Source of the DNA: JALZKA01 sp963754045
GTDB taxonomy: Bacteria > Actinomycetota > Thermoleophilia > Solirubrobacterales > 70-9
Direction of reading: 5' to 3'
NCBI GenBank assembly: GCA_963754045.1
Contig: CAVWEN010000003.1
Coordinates: forward strand, 645,414-709,413
DNA: 64,000 bases
Part shown: piece after piece, positions 28,094-36,285 of the stretch
Position numbering within the stretch: the first letter of the stretch is position 1
Layout: every line of letters begins with the position of its first letter
Translations under genes and position numbers: made by a program
The notes under the pieces: model-generated
What the model saw: only the letters and a program-made list of their open reading frames with translations
What the model was told of the DNA's origin: nothing
Databases searched by the model: none

Positions 28094-29278
28094 ATGGTTT
28101 CCCAAGAGTTCTTGCTTGCGGGGCTGGGGGTGCTGTCGGTTGCGAACTTCGCGGTCCAGGCGCGGCTGACCACCGGTCCGCGCGGCGGCCTGCGCTTCGA
28201 CGCGGACTACGCGATCGTTGTGCTCGCGCTCGCTGTCGGGGGACCACTGCCCGCCTTCCTGATCTGGGCCGGGCCGGAGTTCGTGGGCCGCTTCTTCATG
28301 CGCGACACGCCGGTGTTCTCGCCAGGGTCAATCGCCACGATCGGCAGCTTCGCGATCGGCACCGTGCTTGGAGCGCACCTATTCGCCATAGCTGATGGCG
28401 GGTCTCACCTCGAGCTCGCGACCGCGCTTTTTGCAGCCGGCATCGTGATTTGGCTGGTCAACGCACTCGTGACCGGACCCCTTTATGCCCTGGTCTGTGA
28501 GAACCGATCGAATGCGCGAGCCCTTGCGCACGTGGTGATCGTCGACCTTGGGCCATTGAGCATGGCGATCGTCGGGATCGGCGTGCTGGGTTGGCTTGCA
28601 CTCCCCGTCCTAGGACTTGGCTCTGTGGCGCTGCTCGCGATTGCTTCCCTGCTCCCTCAGTTCGCTCTGATCCAACTAACACGCGAGCGCTCCGTCGCCA
28701 CGATGGATCAGATGTCCGCGACCAAACTTTTCGCAGCGGCACTGGCGGATGTTCTGGCACTGTCCCGCTCGGAGAGAAGCGCACTCGAGCTCGCGGCTGA
28801 GCTACCGCAACAAGAAGCGGGCGACGATCCACACGCGATCGCCCGCGAGCTTGCGCAGGCCGCTCTTGCCCTCGGCGACGAGCTCAGTGGCGGCGCGCGC
28901 CGGGGCTCGGCGGAGGCCTGGCTGGTGGCCGCGCGCGCGTCCGACCGATTTGACGGGGCCGACTGGCCCGCGGGCACCGCGCTCCTGGTCGAGCCCCGGG
29001 CGGCGAGCATGGTCCTCTCGTGCGCACGAGGCTGGGCCGGCCTGACCGCCGCCGGTTCGCTGGGGCTCTCACACGAACAGGCACTCCTGGGACTCGCAAC
29101 CTCATCCGGGCACCGCTACGACCCGCACGTGATCGACGCGGCCTACAGGGTCGTCCACCAGGAGGCGAGCTTCCTGCGCGAGCCGGCGTTCCAACCGAGC
29201 CTTCATACCCTGCCCTTGCCGCGCAGGGTGAGACGGGTGCACCTGCCCGCGGTCCTCGGGCGTCTCGCAGCGGCGTAG
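28094..29278 (+). CDS. Membrane protein with a degenerate HD-GYP-like domain
   Basis: A 394-residue protein. Residues about 1-200 hold six or seven membrane helices with little between them. Residues about 215-370 follow the layout of an HD-GYP cyclic-di-GMP phosphodiesterase domain: ALADVLALSRSERSALELAA, then ASDRFDGADWPAG where HERWDGSGYP-type sequence is expected, RGWAGLT at the usual DAYDALT, ALSHEQALL-like spacing, and SGHRYDPHVIDAAYRVV at the FDP motif. The metal-binding HD and GYP residues are missing, so catalysis is unlikely. A sensor or binding role is inferred. It is not coupled to the next gene. Confidence 0.72.
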   Translation: MVSQEFLLAGLGVLSVANFAVQARLTTGPRGGLRFDADYAIVVLALAVGGPLPAFLIWAGPEFVGRFFMRDTPVFSPGSIATIGSFAIGTVLGAHLFAIADGGSHLELATALFAAGIVIWLVNALVTGPLYALVCENRSNARALAHVVIVDLGPLSMAIVGIGVLGWLALPVLGLGSVALLAIASLLPQFALIQLTRERSVATMDQMSATKLFAAALADVLALSRSERSALELAAELPQQEAGDDPHAIARELAQAALALGDELSGGARRGSAEAWLVAARASDRFDGADWPAGTALLVEPRAASMVLSCARGWAGLTAAGSLGLSHEQALLGLATSSGHRYDPHVIDAAYRVVHQEASFLREPAFQPSLHTLPLPRRVRRVHLPAVLGRLAAA

Positions 29279-29279
29279 C

Positions 29280-29297
29280 CTTTCCCGATCGGGAAAG
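29280..29297. repeat. Perfect 18-bp palindrome between two genes
   Basis: CTTTCCCGATCGGGAAAG is fully self-complementary and ends 9 nt before the ATG at 29307. It is too tight for a normal terminator and has no T tract. It could be a dimeric operator or cover the ribosome-binding region of the next gene. Confidence 0.5.
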
Positions 29298-29306
29298 ATG
29301 TAGGCG

Positions 29307-30314
29307 ATGAGCTCCACGGTCGCCCCTGTCCTTCGGGACACCCCCACCTCGCGCCCGCCGGATGCGAGGCCCGCCAAGAAGCGGATGCTGATCATCGTCA
29401 ACCCCTACGCGACGACGGTCTCGGACCGACTGAAGAACCTCGTCGTCTACGCGCTGCAGGGGCGCTACGACGTCGAGGCCGTAACGACCGAGGCGCAAAA
29501 CCACGCGACCGAGATCGGCCGTGAGGCCTGCGACGGCGGCTACGACCTCGTCGTCGCCTTCGGCGGCGACGGAACCTTGAACGAGGTCGCCAACGGCCTG
29601 GCCGGAACCGACGTTCCCGTCTCGATCCTCCCCGGCGGATCGACCAACGTCGTCTGCCGCACACTGGGCATCCCGAACGACGTCGTGGACGCGACCGAGC
29701 ACCTCCTCGGCATGGCTGACGACTTCCACCCAAAGCGGGTTGACCTCGGGGTCGCCGGCGAGCGGCGCTTCGTCTTCGCCTGTGGCGCTGGGCTCGACGC
29801 CATGGTGGTGAAGCGCGTGGACGCCCACCCCAGGCTGAAGGCGCGCGCCGGCGAGTGGTACTACACGTGGGCTGCGGTTACCGGCTTCAACCGCCACTAC
29901 CTGATGGGTGAGCCCGCACGGCTACGACTCCGCTCCGAGCGCGGCGAGGTCGAGGGGATCACAACCGTTGCCCAGAACTCCGACCCGTTCACATACTTCG
30001 GCGAACGAACGGTGCGGGTCTGCACCGACGCTGCGCTCGACAACGGCACGCTCTCGGTCGCGATGCTGAAGCGCGCCGCCCTGCGCGACATGCCGACCGT
30101 GATGGCGCGCTGCCTCTGGGACCGCTTCCCGGCCATCGATCACAAGCAGATCGACCACTTCCCGCACCTGATGGAGGCCAGGGTCGACTCGGTCTCGGCG
30201 GCGCCGAACGGAGAGTCGATCACGTTTCCCGTCCAGGTCGATGGCGACTACATCGGCGACCACACGTCGCTCGAACTGGGCATCGAACCCGCGGCACTCT
30301 CGATCGTCAGCTAG
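29307..30314 (+). CDS. Diacylglycerol/lipid kinase-family protein
   Basis: A 335-residue member of the DgkB/YegS lipid kinase family. The start of the kinase fold is MLIIVNPYATTVSDRLKNL and the nucleotide-binding signature is VVAFGGDGTLNEVANGL, followed by LPGGSTNVVCRTLGIP. The C-terminal beta domain ends QVDGDYIGDHTSLELGI. Such enzymes phosphorylate diacylglycerol or related lipids at the membrane; the exact lipid is not clear from sequence. The ATG at 29307 lies just after an 18-bp palindrome. The downstream HIT gene begins 15 nt after the stop. Confidence 0.92.
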   Translation: MSSTVAPVLRDTPTSRPPDARPAKKRMLIIVNPYATTVSDRLKNLVVYALQGRYDVEAVTTEAQNHATEIGREACDGGYDLVVAFGGDGTLNEVANGLAGTDVPVSILPGGSTNVVCRTLGIPNDVVDATEHLLGMADDFHPKRVDLGVAGERRFVFACGAGLDAMVVKRVDAHPRLKARAGEWYYTWAAVTGFNRHYLMGEPARLRLRSERGEVEGITTVAQNSDPFTYFGERTVRVCTDAALDNGTLSVAMLKRAALRDMPTVMARCLWDRFPAIDHKQIDHFPHLMEARVDSVSAAPNGESITFPVQVDGDYIGDHTSLELGIEPAALSIVS

Positions 30315-30328
30315 AGGCGTGGGCAAGG

Positions 30329-30754
30329 GTGCCGCCCACCAACCCAGACTGCCTCTTCTGCCGACTCATCGACGGTAACGAGTCGGCCCACGTCGTTCAC
30401 TCCGACGAGCACACGCTCGCCTTCCTCGACATCCGGCCGCTTTTCCATGGTCACACCCTGCTCGTCCCGCGTGAACACCACGTGACCCTGGAGGACTTAC
30501 CCGGTGAATTGGTCGCGCCGTTGTTCTCAACCGCCCAGCGGCTCTCGGTCGCAGTCCGCAATGCAATGGGTGCCCAGGGAACCTTTGTCGCGATGAACAA
30601 CGTGGTCAGTCAGTCGGTGCCCCACCTCCATGTCCACATAGTGCCGCGGGTTCCCAAGGACGGGTTGCGAGGCTTCTTCTGGCCGCGGAAGAAGTACAAG
30701 AGCGACGAGCAGGCCGCCGGTGTGGCAGCAGAGATCGCGGAGCTGCTGCGATGA
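30329..30754 (+). CDS. HIT-family protein
   Basis: A 141-residue histidine-triad protein of the Hint/FHIT-like group. The N-terminal zinc-type motif is DCLFCRLIDG, and the catalytic motif SVPHLHVHIVPRVPKDG is intact. It would hydrolyse nucleotide phosphoramidates or dinucleotides. The C-terminus KKYKSDEQAAGVAAEIAELL is typical. The GTG at 30329 is used. It converges with rel; a 21-nt inverted repeat lies at the end of rel. Confidence 0.92.
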   Translation: MPPTNPDCLFCRLIDGNESAHVVHSDEHTLAFLDIRPLFHGHTLLVPREHHVTLEDLPGELVAPLFSTAQRLSVAVRNAMGAQGTFVAMNNVVSQSVPHLHVHIVPRVPKDGLRGFFWPRKKYKSDEQAAGVAAEIAELLR

Positions 30755-30793
30755 GCGCCACCGGCCACCTGCGTCGGGCGCCTTGCAGGCGTC

Positions 30794-30814
30794 GGTCACG
30801 CCCCGGGCGTGACC
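30794..30814. repeat. 21-nt inverted repeat at the convergent HIT/rel junction
   Basis: GGTCACGCCC and GGGCGTGACC are separated by one C and span the rel stop codon and its last codons. It lies between two converging genes. There is no T tract. A role in 3' end formation is possible. Confidence 0.45.
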
Positions 30815-33093
30815 CTATAGGCGTCGAAGACACCCTCCACGTGGCGCAGGCGCGAGATGCACTGGCGTAGCTGCTCGGAGTCGCCAACCTCGACGACGAA
30901 CCGATTCTTGACCATGGGGTGCTTGGTCGAGCACATGGCCTGGATGATGTTCACCCCGGATTCGGAGAAGCTGCGTGAGAGGTCTTCCAAGAGCCGGGTG
31001 CGGTCCCACGCGTCCACTTCCAGCTCTACTCGGTACGAAGCCGCGTTGTCTCCTTCCCACGCGACATCCATGAACCGCTCCGGCGCCTTCATCAGCGCCT
31101 TCACGTTCTTGCAGTCCTCGCGGTGGATCGTGATCCCGCGGCCGAGCGAGACGTAGCCCAGAATCAAATCGCCCGGTACCGGGCGACAGCACTTTGCGAG
31201 CCGGACCATCACGTCGGAGGCGCCGTCGACCACGATCCCGTAGTCGGAGGCCTCCTGGGTACGGCGCTGACGCTCGTCTCGCCCCTCCAGCACCCCGGCG
31301 AGTCGTGCCTCGGTCTCGTCGCCGGCGACGGCCTCACCGGACTTGAGCCGCTGCATGACCTTGTTGACGATGGTGCGGGCGGAGATCTTGCCGCCGCCGA
31401 GGGCAACGTAAAAGTCGTCGCCCTTGCGGAAGCCCGTCTCGCGGATCACGTCGGCGAGCAAGGGTGATCCGGCGATGCGCTGTGGCGGCAGCCCCTGCTT
31501 GCGAAGCGCCTCCTGCAATTCCTCACGGCCGCGCCGCTCCGAGTCCTCCCTGCGCTCGCGCCCAAGAAATGCGCGGATCTTGTTGCGTGCTCGAGTCGTC
31601 TTGACGACGGCCAGCCAGTCGCGCGAGGGACCTCGTTCCTGCTTTGAGGTCAGCACCTCGACGATATCGCCGGACTTCAGCTGGTAGTGGAGCGGCACGA
31701 TCTTGCCGTTTACCTTCGCGCCCACGCAGCGGTGGCCCACGTCCGTATGCACGGCGTAGGCAAAGTCAAGCGGGGTCGAGCCCGCGGAGAGGTTCTTCAC
31801 CTCTCCCTTCGGAGTAAAGACGAAAACCTCGTCCTCGAAGAGATCGACCTTCAGCGACTCGAGAAACTCGGCGGGCTCCTGCTCGCCCTCCTCTTCGAGC
31901 AGCTGACGCAACCACGTCATCTTCTCCTTGCTCGCTTCGGCCGAGGCTCCCTTGCCGTCGCGAACACCCGAATGAGACTCCTTGTAGAGAACGTGCCCGG
32001 CGATTCCGTACTCGGCGATCCGGTGCATGTCGGGGGTGCGGATCTGAATCTCCAGCGGCCGGCCCTCAGGACCGATCACCGTGGTGTGAAGCGCCTGGTA
32101 GAGGTTCAGCTTCGGGGTCGCGACGAAGTCCTTGAAGCGGCCGGGCAGGGGCTTCCAGATGGAGTGAATGATCCCGATCGCGCCGTAGCAGTCCTTGACC
32201 GACGCGACGATCACCCGCATCGCGGTCAGGTCGTAGATCTCGTTGAACTCCCGGCCCTTTTTCGTCATCTTCGAGTAGATGGAGTAGAAGTGCTTGGCGC
32301 GGCCTGAGATCTCGGCCTCGATGCCTACCTGGCGCAACTCGCCACGCAGGAAGTCGCCGGCCTCCTGCACGTAGCGCTCGCGCTCGTTTCGCTGCTGGGC
32401 GACCAGCTTCGTGATCTCGTCGTACTTGCGCGGATGCAACCGCTGAAACGCGAGGTCCTCCAGCTCCCATTTGATCGCGTGGATCCCGAGCCGGTGAGCG
32501 AGCGGCGCGTAGATCTCCAGCGTCTCGCGCGCCTTGTCGAGTTGCTTGCCCTTCGGCAAGGCCGCGATCGTTCGCATGTTGTGGAGACGGTCGGCCAGCT
32601 TGATGAGGATGACCCGGACGTCCGTGGCCATTGCCACCATCATCTTGCGGTAGTTCTCCGCCTGGTTTTCGTCACGACTCTGGAAGGTGATTCCGGTCAG
32701 CTTTGTGACGCCGTCGACCAGCGCTGCAATGGCCTCGCCGAACAGCTCGCGCACCTCGTCGAGGCTCGCGGAGGTGTCCTCCACCGTGTCGTGCAGCAGC
32801 GCCGCGCACAGCGTCTCGGTGTCAAGCCGCAGTCCGGCGCAGATCTTTGCCACCTCGACCGGGTGGGTGATGAAGTCCTCGCCTGAGCGACGGCGCTGAT
32901 CGGCGTGCCGCTCGCAGGCGAATGCGAAGGCCTGCTCGACCGTGCGACGATCAAGCCCCTCGGCAGCCTGTTCCGCGTGCTCGGTTACGACCGCGAACAG
33001 GTCGCCCAGAAGGGCCCGCTCGTCGTCGGCGAGTCCTCGGGTGAACTCGTCCTCGGGGACAACCTCGATCGTTGCCTCGTCATGATCGCCCAC
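30796..33093 (-). CDS. rel: Bifunctional (p)ppGpp synthetase/hydrolase
   Basis: A 765-residue long RelA/SpoT homologue. In order it has the HD hydrolase domain (ALLHDTVEDT around residue 100, DRLHNMRTI), the synthetase domain (GRAKHFYSIYSKMTKKG, EIYDLTAMRVIV), a TGS domain (DEVFVFTPKGEVKNLSAGST), a zinc-finger-like region (RLAKCCRPVPGDLILGYV) and a C-terminal ACT domain. Both catalytic halves look intact, so it should make and degrade the alarmone. The predicted start is GTG at 33093, without a clear Shine-Dalgarno. recJ lies 65 nt upstream on the same strand. Confidence 0.96.
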   Translation of the reverse strand: MGDHDEATIEVVPEDEFTRGLADDERALLGDLFAVVTEHAEQAAEGLDRRTVEQAFAFACERHADQRRRSGEDFITHPVEVAKICAGLRLDTETLCAALLHDTVEDTSASLDEVRELFGEAIAALVDGVTKLTGITFQSRDENQAENYRKMMVAMATDVRVILIKLADRLHNMRTIAALPKGKQLDKARETLEIYAPLAHRLGIHAIKWELEDLAFQRLHPRKYDEITKLVAQQRNERERYVQEAGDFLRGELRQVGIEAEISGRAKHFYSIYSKMTKKGREFNEIYDLTAMRVIVASVKDCYGAIGIIHSIWKPLPGRFKDFVATPKLNLYQALHTTVIGPEGRPLEIQIRTPDMHRIAEYGIAGHVLYKESHSGVRDGKGASAEASKEKMTWLRQLLEEEGEQEPAEFLESLKVDLFEDEVFVFTPKGEVKNLSAGSTPLDFAYAVHTDVGHRCVGAKVNGKIVPLHYQLKSGDIVEVLTSKQERGPSRDWLAVVKTTRARNKIRAFLGRERREDSERRGREELQEALRKQGLPPQRIAGSPLLADVIRETGFRKGDDFYVALGGGKISARTIVNKVMQRLKSGEAVAGDETEARLAGVLEGRDERQRRTQEASDYGIVVDGASDVMVRLAKCCRPVPGDLILGYVSLGRGITIHREDCKNVKALMKAPERFMDVAWEGDNAASYRVELEVDAWDRTRLLEDLSRSFSESGVNIIQAMCSTKHPMVKNRFVVEVGDSEQLRQCISRLRHVEGVFDAYRVTPGA

Positions 33094-33158
33094 GCGAATA
33101 TGACCGCGCGGGCGCTCGGCCTGGAAGTGCTCCTCCGCGGCGCCGTTATTGGACTCGG

Positions 33159-35771
33159 TCAGGCTGCTGCCGAGAGGTTCTGCCGGGTCGCTTGTTCGGG
33201 TGGTGTCAGAAATCGCTTCGTCTCCTCGAGCGCGGCGCTATAGGCCCGGAAGCTCGACGAGGTCCCGAGATCGCCGCCCTTCGAGGATACGGGCTCAACC
33301 GTCTGCTCACCGCAGCTGTCGCTCACCTGCACCACGCCGATCTCGCCCAGCACCCGGAGAGTCCTGGCGCCTGCCTCCGGCGACCGCCCGGTGCCTGCAT
33401 CGCCACAGAGCACCGTCCCTCGCTCGGCGAGCGAACCCGCCCCGGCTTCGCGCAACCCCCTGTAGACCGAGGCGAGAGCGTCGCGCGTAGGACACTGCAG
33501 CTCGGCCGCCCTGAGCGTGAGGGCGGCGTCGGCGGACTCGGCGAGGAGGTGCAGAAACCCTTGCCCGGCTGCGACCAGGGCCTCGAGTCGCAGACTGGGA
33601 GCCGGGTCGAGCACGACCACGTGCTCGAAGCGCGCCGGCAACAGCGGGGCACTCTCGAGCGCGTACCAATCGGCCTGCACGAGACCTCCATCGCCGGCGG
33701 CAAGCAGCGCCTCGACAGCGTCCTGTCCTGCATCCAGCGAGCCCCGGCAGGCGAGCACTGCGTTTCCCCCGACCGCGAAGCGCCCCGGCGGGATCAACCG
33801 CTCGATGAGCGGGCGGCGCCACAACGCATCCGCGCAGACGGCCAGCACCGGGGCGCCGCTGGAGACGAGTGACGCGATCGCGGCGACCGCCGATCCCGGC
33901 CCACGTTCAACCCGCGTGCGGGCCGCGAGCGCGAGCGCGCCACCCGCGTCGAGCGGCTGATTACCCACCTCCTGCGGAAGCTTCTCGCCAGTCGGTGCCG
34001 TGGGAGTGCGCTGCAATTCGGCAGCCACACGCTCGGCCTGTTCGTCCGGTGGACACGACCAGTCGCGGCTGGCCGGCGGCCCGATCGGATGCGTGTCCTC
34101 GAGAACTACCTGGGCGGAGACTGCACCGTTCCACTCGTTCAGCTCGAGGCGCAGCGAAACGTCGAGCGGGCCGTCTTCGGCGAGTGACGCGAGTGAACCG
34201 TTGATTCCGAAGGCGACTCCCGACGCCCGGCGTCCACCGCTTCGCAGCGCGAACCGGCTGTGGCGTTCCTCCGCCCCGATTCCGTGCACGTCCTCGATCT
34301 GAGCCGAGGGCACGAGCAGACGTATCGGGGGGTTGCCGACTCCGAACGGCCCGAGGCGGGCGAGCTGGGTTGCGAGTTCGTGATCGAGACACTCGCCCCC
34401 GACGACCACGTCGACGCTTGGTGTCGATGCAGCCGCGCCCAGGTTTAGATGCTGCGCCGTGTAAGCGACAAAGGCGTCGCGGAATGCATCGAGGTTCTCA
34501 GGCTCGATTTCCAGCCCCGCCGCCGCGCGGTGACCGCCGAAGCGGGCGAGGTGCTCGCCGCACGCGCGCAGCGCAGCCAAAAGGTCGAAGCCCGGGACGC
34601 TTCGCCCCGAGCCCTTGCCCCGGCCCTTTGCGTCGAGCGCGATCAATACCGCGGGGCGGCCGTGACGCTCTGCCATCCGCGAAGCGCAGATGCCTACTAC
34701 GCCAGCGTGCCAGTCCTCACCCCAAACAACGAGCCCTGGGACGTCGTTCGCGTCGGGATCCTCCGCGAACCGGCGCTGAGCGTCGGCCAGGACATCGCGC
34801 TCGGTCGCCCGGCGCTCGTGATTGGCTCGATCGAGATCGCCTGCGATCTCCTTGGCCCGGGCCTCGTCGCTGGTCAGGAACAGCTCGACACCCGCGTCCG
34901 CGCGGTAGAGCCTGCCGGCCGCGTTGATCCGAGGCGCGAGCCGGAACGAGAAGTCACCCTCGTCCACCCGCTCCGGGGTCACACCAGCGACCTGCATGAG
35001 TGCGCGCAAACCCGGGCGGCGTGCCCGTCTCGCCGCCGCAATCCCCCGGCGCGCAAGCGAACGGTTCTCGCCGCGCAGGGGCACCATGTCGGCAATCGTC
35101 GCCAGGCCGACCAGGTCGAGGTCGCGCTCGGCGCGCTCGGCGCCGATCAGCGCTGCGACGAGTTTGTGGGCTACGGCTGCGGCGCAGAGGTCGGGACACG
35201 GGTACTCCCCCACGATCGGATGAACGATCGGGCAGTCGGGAAGCTCGTCGCCGGGCTGGTGGTGGTCGGTGACCACAGCCGCGATCCCGCGTCGCGCCCC
35301 CTCTTCGATCTCCGCGACCGACGTAATCCCGCAATCCACGGTCACGACCAGCTGGGTCCCGCGCTCCTCGAGCTTGGTGACGGTCTCCATCGTGACCCCG
35401 TATCCGTCGCCGACCCGATCGGGGATCATCCAGTCGCAGTCGGCGCCGAGCTCGCGCAGCGCGGCGACCAGAATTGCCGTAGAGGTGACGCCGTCGACGT
35501 CGTAGTCACCGTGAACGGTGATGCGCTCACCGCGGGCGATGGCGGAGCGGATCGTGCCGACGGCGGCGTCCATGCCATTGAAGGCGGCCGGGTCGTGTGA
35601 CTCGTCGGCACTCAGGAATGCACGCGCGTCACTGACGGTGCGCAACCCACGTCGCACCAGCGCAATCGCGACGGGCCCGGCGAGGTCGAGTTCGCGAGCA
35701 AGCGCGGCCGCCTCGGCATAGGCGAAGGGCTCCAGGGTGAAATGCTGTGTCCTGTCCCGCGAGTCGGTCAC
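33159..35771 (-). CDS. recJ: Single-stranded-DNA exonuclease RecJ with a long C-terminal extension
   Basis: An 870-residue RecJ. The DHH phosphoesterase motifs are present: VHGDYDVDGVTST, VTVDCGIT, VVTDHHQPGDELP and LATIADMVPL, followed by the DHHA1 motif GRSVPGFDLLAALRACGEHL then FGGHRAAAGL and an OB-like domain to about residue 560. The last 310 residues carry no RecJ motif; they are alanine-rich with Rossmann-like beta strands (PVLAVCADALWRRPLIERL, HVVVLDPAPSLRLEAL) and resemble a degenerate nucleotide-binding domain. The GTG at 35771 is preferred to an adjacent TTG. RecJ acts 5' to 3' in recombination and repair. Confidence 0.93.
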   Translation of the reverse strand: MTDSRDRTQHFTLEPFAYAEAAALARELDLAGPVAIALVRRGLRTVSDARAFLSADESHDPAAFNGMDAAVGTIRSAIARGERITVHGDYDVDGVTSTAILVAALRELGADCDWMIPDRVGDGYGVTMETVTKLEERGTQLVVTVDCGITSVAEIEEGARRGIAAVVTDHHQPGDELPDCPIVHPIVGEYPCPDLCAAAVAHKLVAALIGAERAERDLDLVGLATIADMVPLRGENRSLARRGIAAARRARRPGLRALMQVAGVTPERVDEGDFSFRLAPRINAAGRLYRADAGVELFLTSDEARAKEIAGDLDRANHERRATERDVLADAQRRFAEDPDANDVPGLVVWGEDWHAGVVGICASRMAERHGRPAVLIALDAKGRGKGSGRSVPGFDLLAALRACGEHLARFGGHRAAAGLEIEPENLDAFRDAFVAYTAQHLNLGAAASTPSVDVVVGGECLDHELATQLARLGPFGVGNPPIRLLVPSAQIEDVHGIGAEERHSRFALRSGGRRASGVAFGINGSLASLAEDGPLDVSLRLELNEWNGAVSAQVVLEDTHPIGPPASRDWSCPPDEQAERVAAELQRTPTAPTGEKLPQEVGNQPLDAGGALALAARTRVERGPGSAVAAIASLVSSGAPVLAVCADALWRRPLIERLIPPGRFAVGGNAVLACRGSLDAGQDAVEALLAAGDGGLVQADWYALESAPLLPARFEHVVVLDPAPSLRLEALVAAGQGFLHLLAESADAALTLRAAELQCPTRDALASVYRGLREAGAGSLAERGTVLCGDAGTGRSPEAGARTLRVLGEIGVVQVSDSCGEQTVEPVSSKGGDLGTSSSFRAYSAALEETKRFLTPPEQATRQNLSAAA

Positions 35772-36015
35772 CAACCCAAACTAGGGTCGGGCGCCGACGG
35801 AATCACCCTCTGGAGAAAAAAGAATCGTGAATTTGCGCGAAGTGCGGGCCCCACTGAGGACCGCTATCGCTCCGAGCCAGACGCCGCGTGGATCACGCTG
35901 AGCGCGAAAGCCAGTAAGCAGGACACCCCGACGGCCTGCTCGGTCGACCTCGGGTGGGTGGTCCAGGATGCCCGTGCTGAGGACGCTCGTCGAGCCCCCG
36001 CCAGTGGAGACGGCC
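35772..36015. other. Intergenic region between recJ and a small membrane gene, with imperfect direct repeat
   Basis: About 244 nt with no convincing gene. On the minus strand two segments are alike: GGCTCGACGAGCGTCCTCAG (around 35970) and GGCTCGGAGCGATAGCGG followed by TCCTCAG (around 35865). An AGAAAAAAGAA tract at about 35814-35824 gives a T run on the minus strand without a strong stem. It presumably carries the recJ promoter; a structured RNA is possible but not shown. Confidence 0.4.
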
Positions 36016-36285
36016 CTAGCTGACTGAGTTCCGTTCGCCCCGCAGGCCCAGCAGATAGATCGCGCCGAGCCCGAGGAGAGTCCCGGGCACCGCGTAGAGC
36101 ACCGTAGCGATGTCGGTGTCACCGATCGTGCGGCCCGTCGCCGCCTGGGCGAGCGCGCCGGTGATCATGGCGCCGGTGGTCGCGCCCAGGAACGCGCCGA
36201 CGATCCCCGCCCAAAACCGGTCGGGGATGAACACCGTGAAGTGCCAGATGGCGATGCCGACCGTGAACCAGACCAAAACGCTCAT
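36016..36285 (-). CDS. Small three-helix membrane protein coupled to secDF
   Basis: An 89-residue protein with three hydrophobic stretches: VLVWFTVGIAIWHFTVFI, GIVGAFLGATTGAMITGAL and ATVLYAVPGTLLGLGAIYLL. No domain is recognised. It begins with ATG overlapping the secDF stop by 4 nt, so it is co-translated with the translocase accessory subunit. The sequence is rich in glycine and alanine, as in small helper membrane proteins. Its role is unknown. Confidence 0.8.
   Translation of the reverse strand: MSVLVWFTVGIAIWHFTVFIPDRFWAGIVGAFLGATTGAMITGALAQAATGRTIGDTDIATVLYAVPGTLLGLGAIYLLGLRGERNSVS

Noticed and set aside
35781..36122. A 113-codon minus-strand frame between recJ and the small membrane gene
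   Set aside because: It overlaps the credible 89-residue membrane gene in another frame and shows no domain, signal or start context.
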